From Epithemia pelagica (taxonomy: Eukaryota > Bacillariophyta > Bacillariophyceae > Surirellales > Surirellaceae): 64,000 nt of DNA. Under the pieces are notes generated by a model. It was not told where the DNA came from, made no database searches, and saw only the letters and a list, made by a program, of their open reading frames with translations. Position numbers and translations under genes: made by a program. Shown one piece after another: positions 44,254 to 55,497 of the stretch. Positions within the stretch are counted from its first letter, which is position 1. Every line of letters begins with the position of its first letter. The stretch covers positions 2,294,001-2,358,000 of the forward strand of contig OX337236.1 in assembly GCA_946965045.2 (NCBI GenBank). The letters run 5' to 3'.

Positions 44254-44980
44254 TCTGTTTGCCCAATGTTGTATTCAAAAAGTTTGTTTGGATTGGTTGT
44301 TGGTTGTGCTTCTCTCATGGTGAAAGTGGTGACAATGCCATTCTGTGAATTACGTCAGATCATAGCTGTTTACAGCGACTTATATGCGATCAGTGTGATT
44401 TTCCGTTGGGATGCCGAACAGGAGAACGCCTTCTCCCAAAAAATGGGATTTTGGTGAGAAGCTGTCGTGATCGTGGTTGGAAGTGAGGTTGAGAGACTCT
44501 CAACGATCGTCTTGATCCTATATAGTGAGAGTGAAAAGCGCGAAAGTATTCGTACTTGCAACGAACGGCACTCCAACCGAGGAGTGAAAATTATTTCGCT
44601 CTCTCAACGAGGATACGACGAAAGATCGGTTAAATCTCAACGAATAGAATTCATATACGGCGTCTTCTTCGTCCATGTACGAGTAACGCGCCTTCCCATT
44701 ACCCATGTAAAACACACAAAGGGAACAGTCTAACCCCATGGGAACGAAACGAATTCGCAGATTCGGCGTTTCTTGACCGCTCCACAGTAGTTTCTTCCCT
44801 CCCAACTTTTTCCTGGCACGGAAAGGAGCCCTCTCCATATCAATACGCAACAACATCGATTACAAGAAAACGGAGTCAATCTTTCGGCAGGCGAACAAAC
44901 ATTCCGAAAGAACCAGTTTGTCAAACCAACGCCATCCAAACGACCCTCTTGCCTTTGAAATCCCAAACGTCGTCGGTATC
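44254..44980. other. Intergenic stretch
   Basis: Divergent upstream region of the methyltransferase gene and the next gene. Small frames here show no domain. Confidence 0.45.
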
Positions 44981-46027
44981 ATGAAGAGTTTTACCCATGA
45001 GGACCAAGAACCACCGATAACGCACCATAAGTTGCCTGTGGAGTTCCGGAGACGAACCGGTAGCGATACTTCCTCCTCCTCTTCTATCAGCGATGGTACG
45101 AATCACGATGAGACGGGCCCTCCTCCTTTTTCTCCCACTGTTACGACAGGAAGCTCCTCCTCCATGAACAGTTCTACGCCACACATGCTTTCTGGAATGC
45201 GCGACCGTACTTTTACCAACGATTCTTTTCCCACAAGTGATATTATTGGACCACAACAGTATCCTGATGATGACTTCTATGAAGAAGATGCCATTGTTGT
45301 AGATCACGAGCTTTATGCGTCTTCCCCTATTGGATGGAGTCCACAACGACCTCAGCAGTCATGCACAACAAGTGTTGCATCATTCACATCACTGCCTCCA
45401 CCGTCTCGCAAGAGTCCATCGAGTCTACGCCATCCATATCCTCCTTCTTGTTACACACCGCATGGTTTGGTGGCTCCCCCGCGGCGTCGCCGTAACAGGC
45501 GTCGTCCCGCTTCCTCGACTCCATCGAAACGGTCCAGGCCCTTTCATTTTTGCCGTGATCCACCTTCTCCCGTTCGTGTCACGGCAATTTCAAACTTGGC
45601 CGATCACATGAATAGTGTGTGTCGAATTGGTGGTGACGACGCAGTTGGGGGTACTGCTCAAGCCATCAATAGGGAAAAGATGGCCATTCATCATGCTAGC
45701 ACCGAGACTTGTAAGAAGAACGAGGACAACACTGGCAACAGTATTGATAAAAAGGAAAATATTCCGCCGTCACTGGTCCATATAACCTTCGAGGCAAGTG
45801 CAAGTTCTCCGCTCACCCGGAATTCTTTCAACACTACCGACAACATGGAGAATATGGTTCTATCCATGATTTCTTCACCATCCCCGTCCCCACCTTATTC
45901 GGCCAAATCACATCACCGCCTCAGTTCGATCACAACACCACCGCGACGCCCTTCGTCCACGGTCGCTCGTCCTCGGAAACATCGAAGGAATCGTACGCAC
46001 ATTGTGTTTTGTGGCGGGAGCACGTAA
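44981..46027 (+). CDS. Proline/serine-rich disordered hypothetical protein
   Basis: 348 residues from the ATG at 44981. The in-frame extension upstream needs a TTG start. Low complexity with Ser/Thr/Pro, basic tracts (PPRRRRNRRRPAS and RPRKHRRNRTH near the end) and DDDFYEEDAIVVDHELY, a more ordered acidic part around residues 100-115. No known domain. The basic ends would fit a nuclear or RNA-binding regulatory protein. The opposite frame 44921-45346 is a shadow. Lack of stops over 1 kb and codon regularity support it as real. Confidence 0.6.
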   Translation: MKSFTHEDQEPPITHHKLPVEFRRRTGSDTSSSSSISDGTNHDETGPPPFSPTVTTGSSSSMNSSTPHMLSGMRDRTFTNDSFPTSDIIGPQQYPDDDFYEEDAIVVDHELYASSPIGWSPQRPQQSCTTSVASFTSLPPPSRKSPSSLRHPYPPSCYTPHGLVAPPRRRRNRRRPASSTPSKRSRPFHFCRDPPSPVRVTAISNLADHMNSVCRIGGDDAVGGTAQAINREKMAIHHASTETCKKNEDNTGNSIDKKENIPPSLVHITFEASASSPLTRNSFNTTDNMENMVLSMISSPSPSPPYSAKSHHRLSSITTPPRRPSSTVARPRKHRRNRTHIVFCGGST

Positions 46028-46868
46028 ATCTACAGCAAATTTGGCTCATTCCTTTTGACAGGGGCAAAAGATGAGTCGATCATAAGCTGCGTCTGGGGAT
46101 AGGAGCTGTCAATGTTTCAAACCAATGTGACTATCATCGTGTACAACATTGCTGGCAATACTAAGTAGTTTCTTGAAATAAGGGTGGGCAACAAAATGAT
46201 ATATTAGCACACTGAGAGTTATTTTGTCGTTCATTACATGTACAACACGCACACATTTTTCGAGTGAAGCGACTTAATCACTCAAGGACGAATCAAAAGA
46301 ATTTTTGTCCAAATGGGATTGGCCATGAGAAAAGGGCGCACCATTGCCATGACGAGCTTTCAGTGAAGAATGAATCTGTCTGTTCGATCAGTTTGAGCAA
46401 GGGTATCATCTATTGAAGGATTGAAGGGTTGCGATGCAGAGACTGCTTACCTAGGTAGCTAGGAGTTGTCTACAAGTGGGAGTGGGAGTTTGGCATGCTT
46501 TGTTGTGGCAAGAGGGAAATGTCAAAAAGGCTTCTAGACGCAAACGCAATCTACTAGGAGTAGGAGTAGATAGTGAGGATGCTTGCTATTGCTCTAGGTA
46601 GGTAGTCCTACATTAGTGCTATGTGGTGTGCGCTACAACAATCGGAACAGAGGAGTTGGAATTTCTCGCCCTGCGCGCACACTTTCATTTGACGGTCATT
46701 AGTCGTACCGATCGGTCCATTCTTGTTTCGTCTTCATACGGTGCTTCCCTTTCTCGAAGAAGGACTTCAATTCTTGTGTATGATCGGAATTACAAAGGCA
46801 AAGGTTTGCTCAACAGCAACACTGCAAGGCTAAGCAAAGCACAGGAACAAGAGGCTACGAAGAATAAA
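46028..46868. other. Intergenic stretch
   Basis: AT-rich, with TAGGTAGCTAGGAGT-type simple segments near 46450-46590. No gene seen. Confidence 0.45.
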
Positions 46869-48575
46869 ATGGCATCGCCTTTATCATTCCAGAATTACAC
46901 TTCTCAATCTCCTCCTTCACAACGCAAGAACCATCATCATGGTCAGTGGCCGTTGTTTCGAAATTTTACTTCCTATATTCTTGCCGGAGTTCTGTTAGTA
47001 TTGGTGGTTCGCGGCATTTATATTGGTACTCAAGAGAGTGTTTTGTTCTTACCGTCTCATCACTGGAAGAATAACGACCATGATTTCTTGATGTCTTCAA
47101 CAAACCATGCTTCCCAAAGCAAGCAGAAAGACCCGGCAAAACATAAAAGTCCAATCCAAACCGACCCCCAGGAAAACCACAATCACACTACTCTTGTCAG
47201 GGTCATGCAGGATCAGAAACAGTCAATGCCGTACAAACGATTTCATGAGTTTCCCATTGCAGAGTTTCACAAGTCGAAACTCAAAGGCCGAAAACTCTAT
47301 ACAACCGCCTATGAAGAAGCGACGGTTCTCGGTGCCTCCTCGTCATGGTTTATCCCTCAAAAGCACTGTGTTCTGCTTCATGATCGAAGCAATGCGTCGT
47401 GCTGTGCCGAAACAGTGGCCATTTCGTTGGATCAAGACGATCATCACATTATCAATACTGTCGATAGTTTGGATATTGCAGATTTGTCTTTGGAAAAATA
47501 TTACAATCGCCGTGGACTTCGTTTCTTTTCAACAGAGGGCAAACAACAGCTGGGTCTTGACACTTCGGTATTTCCCTGCTTGCAACCGGGTACTATTTTT
47601 CACATCGACAATCATGGCAATTTACTCGAGGAATTTTTTACTCAACTGTTACCCAACATCACTGTCCCCTTTGTGATTATTACGACCGAATCCGATGCGG
47701 ATTCGCCATTCAAGTTTGGCGAACGATTGGGGACGGAAAAGAAATTGCTCAAATGGTATGGACAATCACCGTTGCTGAACAGAATCCCCAAGAATAAACA
47801 CTACGACCTTGCCGTGAGCAAACTCGAGAGTTTCCCATTGGGACTCGCCAAATGGTTTGAACAAAGTCGACTCTTAAATCGATACCTGGAATTGAGGAAC
47901 AACGCCAATCCCTTTTCCGGTGTCCAAATGGAACGATGGACCAACGCAAGTGTTTGGAAGGTGTTGGATGATCCCAATGCCACTTCGACGGCCATTGACA
48001 ATGCATTTTACGATACTCTCTTTGTCAAATTTGGCGTTAGTAGATACTCCAAATCGTGGCGACGGCCGCTTTTGGATTTTTTGTGTGACAATGTCACAGC
48101 CAACCCAAGACGTGATTCTATTTCGTGTACTTCCAGCCAAATGTCTAATCTGGAAATTTATCAAGCCGGATCCCAGTATTTGTTTGGAATAAGTCCCAAG
48201 GGTATGGGATGGGATTGCTATCGAACCTACGAATTGTTGATCTTGGGTATCATTCCCATTGTGCCTGCTCGACCGGGCGGGACCCACAAACAGTTTGAGA
48301 ACTTACCCGTTCTAGAATTAGACATGTCGGCCATTTACAAAATGTCCAAGCGACAAATGTTGGAAGCTATGCGCGACTATATCCAGAGCGATGCCTTTGT
48401 CAAGGCTGATTTCGCCAAGGGATGGGAACGCTTGTTTTTACGGTATCGGAGGCGGCACATTTTGAAAACGACCGGTCGGGACAAGGATATTGTGGTGGAC
48501 CCCAATACCGGTCGTGAGTTTTATCAGGCATGGAAATATTCCGTCGTACAGGGCTCTTTTGCTAGGGACAAATAA
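46869..48575 (+). CDS. Exostosin-like type II membrane glycosyltransferase, copy 1
   Basis: 568 residues from the ATG at 46869; 82 further upstream codons are open but only from a GTG. A type II signal anchor (TSYILAGVLLVLVVRGIYIG) follows a short cytosolic tail. The lumenal part has LYTTAYEEATVLG, SCCAETVAISLDQD and NTVDSLDIADL, and a C-terminal block QYLFGISPKGMGWDCYRTYELL then ILGIIPIV, which resembles the nucleotide-sugar binding C-terminal segment of exostosin (GT47) enzymes. It would act in the Golgi on a glycan, sugar and acceptor unknown. Potential N-glycosylation sites (NASC, NITV, NATS) support a lumenal location. A clear paralogue lies at 50447. Confidence 0.65.
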   Translation: MASPLSFQNYTSQSPPSQRKNHHHGQWPLFRNFTSYILAGVLLVLVVRGIYIGTQESVLFLPSHHWKNNDHDFLMSSTNHASQSKQKDPAKHKSPIQTDPQENHNHTTLVRVMQDQKQSMPYKRFHEFPIAEFHKSKLKGRKLYTTAYEEATVLGASSSWFIPQKHCVLLHDRSNASCCAETVAISLDQDDHHIINTVDSLDIADLSLEKYYNRRGLRFFSTEGKQQLGLDTSVFPCLQPGTIFHIDNHGNLLEEFFTQLLPNITVPFVIITTESDADSPFKFGERLGTEKKLLKWYGQSPLLNRIPKNKHYDLAVSKLESFPLGLAKWFEQSRLLNRYLELRNNANPFSGVQMERWTNASVWKVLDDPNATSTAIDNAFYDTLFVKFGVSRYSKSWRRPLLDFLCDNVTANPRRDSISCTSSQMSNLEIYQAGSQYLFGISPKGMGWDCYRTYELLILGIIPIVPARPGGTHKQFENLPVLELDMSAIYKMSKRQMLEAMRDYIQSDAFVKADFAKGWERLFLRYRRRHILKTTGRDKDIVVDPNTGREFYQAWKYSVVQGSFARDK

Positions 48576-48899
48576 CCACGAGACTTGAGGACATTATCCT
48601 TCTTGATCTCGTTCGATTGTCGTGAAGAACTATTTTTGCTGGAGTTCATTTCCAGAAAAAGTACGCGGTCTAGGCGAAAACTGGTCAGCGGCATTTCTTT
48701 TGTAAACTGAGGCAACGTTGTACCTCGGTTGTAAGGACTCGGGCCACGGTTGATACGGACATCGCTCTCTAAGTTTACTTTCATCCTCTAGTTGGGAACT
48801 TTCCCACGCACGACTCTTTCATAGTTGTGCGGCCTCCTGCTTTTTCGAGGCTGATCTAGCATCACCCATGGAATTGCAAAAAGATATTGCTTCTATGCT

Positions 48900-49425
48900 A
48901 AAAAAAGTGTGGTTCTGGTTGGATTGCAGCTGACGGTGTCGGGTAATGACAAGCCAACCCACACGGTTGTCGGGAAACACCTGAGTGACCACTACAACGA
49001 TTTCATGCGCATTATGCGGGAACACAATTCTTCTCCTAATATCTTGGAAGATGTCGTGACTGTTTTCGTCTCCCCAACGGAGAGTTACCGCAAAATGAAG
49101 TTCATGCCTGTTCTGTCTACGGAAGGGCAACCTCTCCAGAATGATATTGTAAATTTCAAAGGGACGGCGGTTCAGTACTCTGCCGTGTTTGAGGTTGGAT
49201 ACTTTGAGCAGTTGATGAAAGGATCAATTGATGGAATACGGTAGAAATCCAAGCAGAGCCTTGCCAAAGGCCCTAATAGCGAAAAGTTTTGTCGGACATT
49301 TTGCTAATGGCAATCTCAAGAGCGACGAGCTTCTTCGTCTGGTCAAGCAATACAGACCACATGTCAACGAGGGGTGGTTCATGAGGGCTTGTCCCCATTT
49401 CGCGGTCCATTTCATTCTTTCGTAA
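48900..49425 (+). pseudogene. Relic of an unknown gene, two frames
   Basis: Frame 1 (48909-49244) reads a folded-looking segment (HTVVGKHLSDHYNDFMRIM, FVSPTESYRKMKFMPVL, YSAVFEVGYFEQLMKGS) with no ATG. Frame 3 (49228-49425) reads ALIAKSFVGHFANGNLKSDELL and WFMRACPHFAVHF. Adjacent, complementary-looking fragments in shifted frames suggest a decayed gene. No family recognised. Confidence 0.4.
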
Positions 49426-49819
49426 TTCATATACCTTCTTCCTCCAACGGAAGCGTGCAACGGATCCGGTGAAGTCTGCATTACAAGGAAGAAGATACGA
49501 ATGGAGCGGCAAAGAATGAAGACAACAACGCGGCATGGGAACGATTCTTGTCTGGACACGATCAACAATACACGGCAGCGGAAATTCCCTTGGCAACGGC
49601 ATGTCTGACAACTGTGAAATGCTCAAGAGGATCCATCATTCTGACCCTTCAGACCTGTGAAGCTGTAGCGGTACAAGTCCAAGAAAAAGAACCCCAATAA
49701 TCTCCATCGGACAAGGCCCGCCTTGAATGGCTGGAACGATTGTACCAACTACCTAGCCTGTAAGGTTGGTGATGGAAGGTCTCCAGTTTGTTGGCTTGTT
49801 CGTTGGAATCATATGGGGC

Positions 49820-50165
49820 CTAGACGAAGGAGACGGGCCCCGAGTTGATGCGACCTTGGATGTTGCCACCACCAAAACCTAGTCGACATTCCTGTACCGC
49901 ACATGGCACAGTGAGAGAAATGCTCATGGCCAAGGCCACAATCCGTTCGTTTTCGGCGGCGAAAGAAAGAATGACACGTTCCACTCCACTCTTTTCATTG
50001 TAAATCATACTTTAAGGCGTCTTAACCAGACAGGAGACAGGCCCATTCGAGTTGCCCGTTGCAACGACCACTTCTCCGCGTGCAATGTAGCGTTCGTCAT
50101 GCACCAATCCACAATTGCTACACACACGGTGTCCGGCCGCCCTCTTGCCAATTCGTCCACGACGT
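49820..50165 (-). pseudogene. Possible decayed gene fragment with a CxxC motif
   Basis: On the minus strand a frame reads HRVCSNCGLVHDERYIARG to VSCLVKTP, then an in-frame TAA, then MIYNEKSGVERVILSFAAENERIVALAMS to GPVSFV. Continuous character over the stop suggests a relic. CSNCG could be half of a zinc ribbon. Identification is not possible. Confidence 0.3.
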
Positions 50166-50446
50166 CCTCGTCCATCGTATTGTCGTCATTATTCCATCAT
50201 CGCGAAGTTACGTGGGAGTGAGAAAATGAATGAGTCGCGAATACGACGTCAAAAAACCTAATTTGACAGTAAGACTCCCTAGCGCTCTTTTGTACTAAAG
50301 GGCCATTATATTTTTGATGATTGTGCAGCACGAGAAGGAGTACAGACTACCTACCCTACCAGCTAACAATACAAATAGATCAAATAGAATCTTTTGTGAC
50401 TTTTGACATTGAGACATCGCTAAAAATTACAGACAGACAAACGACG

Positions 50447-52258
50447 ATGCTACCAAAAGCACAAGCAATCCGCTATAGTGAGCGACCAAGTCAACTCCTG
50501 GATGGCCCTTTTTCATCTTTTAGGAGGACGAGAGTCGTTCTTGTCATCTTCTGCATTGTGGCCTTGGTAGGAGTTTGGTTTCAAGTCCATCTCTCCTCCT
50601 CCGTTGCTGGGTCATCGTTTTCCTGCGTCGAACACTTTGTTTCCTCTGGATTGGCAGCAGCCACCACCTCGTTGGTTACCACCAGTACCGACTCGACTGC
50701 TGAGGAGGAGGCATCTGTAACACCGACAGTACAATCCTTCCGACGGTATCACGAATGGCCCGATCATTTGCTTCCAAACCCTGATGCTCGACCTAGACCG
50801 CGTCTTTATACTACAGCTTTTGAACAAGCGTTGGTGGTGGAACGAGCATATCCCTGGTTTGTGCCCAAACGCATCTGTCGTTCCATTCCGACATCGCTCT
50901 TTCCAAGTAGCAGCAGAACAAGTATACAGAGAGCAACGGAGGGAACGCCAGAAGGACCGTCGTGGCATTGTTGTGCCCAAACAGTGGCTCTTTCCTTGGA
51001 ACAAGATGCAACTCATCTCATTAATACAGTGGACGGTATGGATCTGGCCGATGTTATTTTCGAAAATGCCTATACGCGCCGAGGATTGGAATTTTTTGGT
51101 AGTCAATTTCAAGCCGCAAAGTTGCCTCCGGTTCAAACAGTGCCTTGTTGGCAACATGGTACCATTGTGCATTTGGACAATTCACGAGCAATGTTGCAAG
51201 AATTGTTTACCCGGTATTTACCGCATAGTTCGGTGCCCATTGTACTCCTGACGGCCGAAACAGATGGCAATTCGCCCCAAATGTACGGCGACCAATTGAT
51301 GGGGACCAATAAGAATCATACCAAACTATTGGCCTGGTATGGACAATCCCCCCTCATGACACTCTTTCCCAAATCAGGTAGTCACGTTGCTCGTGGTAGC
51401 AGTACCAATGGAATCAGCTCCAATTCAGACCACCAGGTGGCTGTGGATCCAGTGGTGGAACGCAAATTTGTTGCCTTTCCGTTGGGGTTTTCCAAACAAC
51501 ACGATCAAACACGATATTTACAACGCTATATGGAATTAACCAATTATACGAATCCCTTTACTCCAGAACAAATGGAAGATCGATGGAGAAATGCGGCCAT
51601 TTGGAAGAATGTCAAGAAGGCGCTTGAGGAGAGCACAAATCCATCGAATCGCAATGACGACAGGAAGAAGAATGCAACCGATACAGTAGTCGACAATGCG
51701 TTTTATGATACGGTGTGGATACGATTTGGTCTCAACCCAATGTCTCGCAAACGCCGGACTCCCATTTTTGAGCACTTGTGCGATCGACATGATGCGGCCA
51801 AGCGTCGCGATACGATTTCTTGTCATTTGGACAAGGTCACACCTCATGCCTCGTATCAAAGCATGTCACAATACTTGTTTGCTGTGAGTCCTCCCGGTGC
51901 TGGATGGGACTGTTATCGGACGTACGAGTTGCTCGTCATGGGTGTCATTCCCATTGTTGTGGCACGACCCCATCATGGCTTGTTTCGCAATTTGCCAGTG
52001 GTCGAAATCTCCGAACACGATATGCAAACATGGACGCGAAAACAATTCCTTGAGCACTTGTATGACTTTGTCCACCGTCCCGAATTTGTCACGACCAATT
52101 ACACGGATGGATGGCAGCGATTGTTCTTGGAGTATTGGCGACGAGATGCCTTGGCCAGGGCAGGACGTGACAAGGATATTATTCATGACCCTGAGACTGG
52201 AAAAGAGTTTTATCAAGCCTGGAAATACACCGTTCACGAAGGACCCATGAGACCCTGA
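50447..52258 (+). CDS. Exostosin-like type II membrane glycosyltransferase, copy 2
   Basis: 603 residues from the ATG at 50447; the upstream open frame begins at TTG. A signal anchor (VVLVIFCIVALVGVWFQVHL) sits near residues 28-48. It shares the blocks of the first copy: LYTTAFEQALVV, WHCCAQTVALSLEQD, NTVDGMDLADV, and the C-terminal QYLFAVSPPGAGWDCYRTYELL then VMGVIPIV, then AGRDKDIIHDPETGKEFYQAWKY. The last motif is nearly identical in both copies. A loop of about 60 residues is inserted after SNDDHQ-like low-complexity sequence. Tandem duplication is clear. Divergence is large, so it is an old one. Confidence 0.65.
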   Translation: MLPKAQAIRYSERPSQLLDGPFSSFRRTRVVLVIFCIVALVGVWFQVHLSSSVAGSSFSCVEHFVSSGLAAATTSLVTTSTDSTAEEEASVTPTVQSFRRYHEWPDHLLPNPDARPRPRLYTTAFEQALVVERAYPWFVPKRICRSIPTSLFPSSSRTSIQRATEGTPEGPSWHCCAQTVALSLEQDATHLINTVDGMDLADVIFENAYTRRGLEFFGSQFQAAKLPPVQTVPCWQHGTIVHLDNSRAMLQELFTRYLPHSSVPIVLLTAETDGNSPQMYGDQLMGTNKNHTKLLAWYGQSPLMTLFPKSGSHVARGSSTNGISSNSDHQVAVDPVVERKFVAFPLGFSKQHDQTRYLQRYMELTNYTNPFTPEQMEDRWRNAAIWKNVKKALEESTNPSNRNDDRKKNATDTVVDNAFYDTVWIRFGLNPMSRKRRTPIFEHLCDRHDAAKRRDTISCHLDKVTPHASYQSMSQYLFAVSPPGAGWDCYRTYELLVMGVIPIVVARPHHGLFRNLPVVEISEHDMQTWTRKQFLEHLYDFVHRPEFVTTNYTDGWQRLFLEYWRRDALARAGRDKDIIHDPETGKEFYQAWKYTVHEGPMRP

Positions 52259-52291
52259 CCCTAGGATATCAAAAATTTGGGTAGATAGGAG

Positions 52292-52385
52292 AAAGGACAA
52301 CTGGGTTAACGAGTTTATATTCAAAGAGTCTCGGCGTAACCTGTTAGCATTGGTAATGGTCATTACGGAGTCGTGGCTCTCATGG
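52292..52385. repeat. 94-bp direct repeat, left copy
   Basis: AAAGGACAACTGGGTTAACG to GTGGCTCTCATGG. Only one base differs from the right copy at 53314-53407. Confidence 0.9.
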
Positions 52386-52495
52386 TCGAACGTGCGCAGA
52401 CCTGCACTTCAGACATGCGTCAAACCCGTATCGCGTCTCACAGTTCACCATATTATCATCGACATCTTTAGCAAGCTACTGCACGCACCACCACC

Positions 52496-53254
52496 ATGGC
52501 GGATGCAGCCGCAGAAGATGCCGCGAGCTCCACCGCGTCCACGGCCGTGGACAGTATGATCCGTTTGTTGTACCTGGAAATAGTCCGGAAGGACGATTAC
52601 AAGCAATGGAAAAAGGACCCGCAGCTGTGTCCGCAGCCGCGGGTTTCGACGAACACGATTGATGACAGCACGCTCGAAGGGATCCTAGAACGTTTCGACA
52701 TCTCTCATCTCTCGGAGCACTTGGGGACTTGGGAGAAGCAACTACCTTCTACGGTTCAGCCATTCTTCTCTTTCTCCGATGTGAACGCCATGACGGAAAA
52801 TTCACCAACGCGCACTTTGCATTACGAAATGGACGGTCTCACCTGGAGCTGCGAGTATTTCGTCAAGACGTGGGTCTCAAGAACCGGTAACTTGATGAAG
52901 ATTTTGGTCGTTCACCTTCCAAATGAAGGTTTTTTCTATGTCAACGAAGACGCCGTGGAGGAGATTGTGGGAACGATAAAGAAAAAGGGTCAGAAGAACA
53001 GTCGCCACGAACACACGTGCTTTGATGACTGGGTCGTGCTTGAGAAAACGATTTGGGACAAACTGAAACCATTCGAGACTTTTATGGCCACATGGTGCGG
53101 GAACGATTATGACCCGCAGCGTGTCGAGAAGACGGCCTTGTACCATTCTGGTGCTAAACGAGTCGACATATGCATGCGCATGGATCACATCGCGATTGAG
53201 TTCTCGTTTGAGCACAGCTTCCCGGTTGCGTTGGAAGACGACTTCTGGGACTGA
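52496..53254 (+). CDS. Hypothetical 252-residue protein in a duplication-flanked insert
   Basis: Starts at ATG 52496 (MADAAAEDAASS), no introns, ends 53254. It has a helical N-terminus (MIRLLYLEIVRKDDYKQWKK), a central beta-rich part (LHYEMDGLTWSCEYFVKTW, LMKILVVHLPNEGFFYVN) and Cys/Trp around TFMATWCGNDYD. I recognise no family. It could be a host gene copy or a small foreign gene. The position is odd: the whole 928-bp segment that includes it is bounded by the 94-bp direct repeats, between two convergent genes. Confidence 0.65.
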   Translation: MADAAAEDAASSTASTAVDSMIRLLYLEIVRKDDYKQWKKDPQLCPQPRVSTNTIDDSTLEGILERFDISHLSEHLGTWEKQLPSTVQPFFSFSDVNAMTENSPTRTLHYEMDGLTWSCEYFVKTWVSRTGNLMKILVVHLPNEGFFYVNEDAVEEIVGTIKKKGQKNSRHEHTCFDDWVVLEKTIWDKLKPFETFMATWCGNDYDPQRVEKTALYHSGAKRVDICMRMDHIAIEFSFEHSFPVALEDDFWD

Positions 53255-53313
53255 GGGACGGGAAATCAAACTTAGTGTTAGCAAGCTTGGAGGGCTGATT
53301 TCACATGCTTTGC

Positions 53314-53407
53314 AAAGGACAACTGGGTTAACGAGTTTGTATTCAAAGAGTCTCGGCGTAACCTGTTAGCATTGGTAATGGTCATTACGGAGTCGTGGCT
53401 CTCATGG
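53314..53407. repeat. 94-bp direct repeat, right copy
   Basis: The stop codon of the minus-strand sulfotransferase-like gene (53402-53404) lies in this copy. Confidence 0.9.
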
Positions 53408-55205
53408 AAGCTTCAAGTCATTGAGACAGTCATGGTCGCAACCTTCTCCCCATATATAGCAGGTGGTGTTAGTAAAGGGAGTGCGCTCCCCTCCCGCTGA
53501 ACATTGATTCACAATGCGTCCCTTGCAGTGCTCTTCTGCCAGTTTAAGTCCCGTTCGCAACGCTTGCAACTTGGCTTCAAATTCCTCTCTCCCCAATGCC
53601 TCAATGGTTCGATCCAGACTGGCATTGGCCGCTTGATAAAGAAGCAAATCACCACGAATCGTGTGTTTCCATTCCGGCGAGTCAAAAAACTGTTGCGTGG
53701 AAGGCGTGAGAAAGGAGGGTTGAATGTAAATACAGGGGCGATCGCGTGCGGGACCATTGGAAAAGGTTTGACTGCTGCGAGCTCTTGTATACAAAATGTC
53801 ATGCGTCGTCAGATTCAACAGCATTTGTAACACAACCAAACTTTCATCCATGCGTTCGGTAATGGCAATAAAATTATACCCATCCAAAATATCCTCTACT
53901 ACAGTAGGAATAGATGTGGAGCCCAATTTCATGTGCTGGACAAATTCTTTGGGCCGTGGCATGACACCTCGTCCTTGTTGTTGTTGTTGTTGTCCTTGCG
54001 ATTGTCGAAACTTTTTTTGCAATTGAGCAAAATTTGTCAAGTTGTGGGTATGCAGATATTCTTGACGAGCCCGTCCTTCATTCGGAGTATAGTTTTTCAC
54101 CATGAGATCGTAGAGATACTTGTGTTCCAAATGAGGCATATTGAGAAAGCGTCGGAAGTTTGCATCGGTTGGTTCGACTTGTTGCATAGAAACCGCAAAG
54201 TGAAAAAATTCACTAATGGCCCGTTTCGTCGGATCACGGACTAGGCTAAATAAGAAGCTTTTCCTTGGGTCACGCTTGTCATATTCCAGTCCAAGAGCAC
54301 TGCCATGCATGGACCTGTGCACGCATTTGACTGAATTTAGGCTCTTCAAGTCTTGAAAGTTCTCCATCTTATCAATCAGGGTGATGTTGATCATTGGACT
54401 GCTCCTGTTTTGGTTCATGTGGTGGTTCCAGATCATTCTTCTCATCATTTGGTTCATGTCATGGTCCATTGTTTCTCCCATCCACGGTGATCGATTGTGA
54501 GCCAATCGTAGGACGACACTGACCATTGTAGTACTGCCCACTTTGGTTGGTCGTTGAAACAAAAAGCCTCGTTGCGTGGGCGTCGTTAGCATGAGTCGCC
54601 TTTGACCACGATAACAGGGGAAACCACCTTCAAAGACGGACCAGGCTCGAGACGGTACGGTAGTGTTGAAGAAGTCATTGAAGAATTCTCTTTCCGTCGT
54701 TCTTTCTTCTTTTGGGAATTCAGGTCTATCCTTGCTGGATTTGTCCATGTGTTTCATCTGTGAGGACCGTGGCAGGATGGCTGTTCGGCTAGAGGTCATG
54801 GTTGTCCTGGTCATCGTGGTGTGTGATTGGCCCATGTTCATTTTCTTGTTATCATGGCGTTTCTTGAACGATTCCACTCGGGTGGTGGTTTTTGCCCAGA
54901 CAGCGGCTGTGGGTGGTGCATGGCTGGAAGAATGCGGGTCAGGAACTGGAAAGGTTTTCATGCGGCGACGAATGACCATCGTCGACGGACAACAACGACA
55001 AGGTCGAACGATGACTGCGGTGCCAGTAGGATTCGGAAAGGATCGAAAACACAGACATTGCAAATGCTGCGGCAAGAGCCAAAGGAAACACAAGTTTGGA
55101 CCATTTCCTGCTACGAGTGGTGGATCTTCGTTGTGCCACGTTGGCTCTTGATGGACCAATAATGACATGCTGCCTGCTCGCATTTGTTGAGCTTGTTGTC
55201 ATCAT
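53402..55205 (-). CDS. Sulfotransferase-like type II membrane protein
   Basis: The catalytic domain lies in a frame ending at 53402. FLFQRPTKVGSTTMVSVVL is a P-loop-like 5'-phosphosulfate motif and FLFSLVRDPTKRAISEFFHF carries the Arg and Ser of the 3'-phosphate site, so a PAPS-dependent sulfotransferase of the carbohydrate type is likely. The N-terminus in another frame (ATG at 55205: MMTTSSTNASRQHVIIGPS) contains a signal anchor KLVFPLALAAAFAMSVFSIL. The two frames meet near 54950-55000 without a good intron, so there is a frameshift, a sequencing error, or an unusual splice. Starting in the main frame alone would lose the anchor. Acceptor unknown. Confidence 0.65.
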
Positions 55206-55497
55206 TCTTTGTATATATGTGGAAAAAACAAGACGTATCACTGATTGTCGAGGAAATGATCTCCAATTGTGGCAGCAGCTTGTTGGTTCTTGTACCATTT
55301 TGTTGGTGGAAGGAGTGAAGAACCAAGCGTTGAATTTCGATTTTTGTGGTCACTTTTGACACGAGTTGAAGCTCGACCGACGTGGTGGGGGACCAGACAG
55401 TACATTCTTCTGTACTCCAAATAGTGGAAGTGCATGCGTTCCGGTTCCGAAAATGCGCTCCCTGGTTGTCAAAAATAATCTGTGACCATGACGATCT

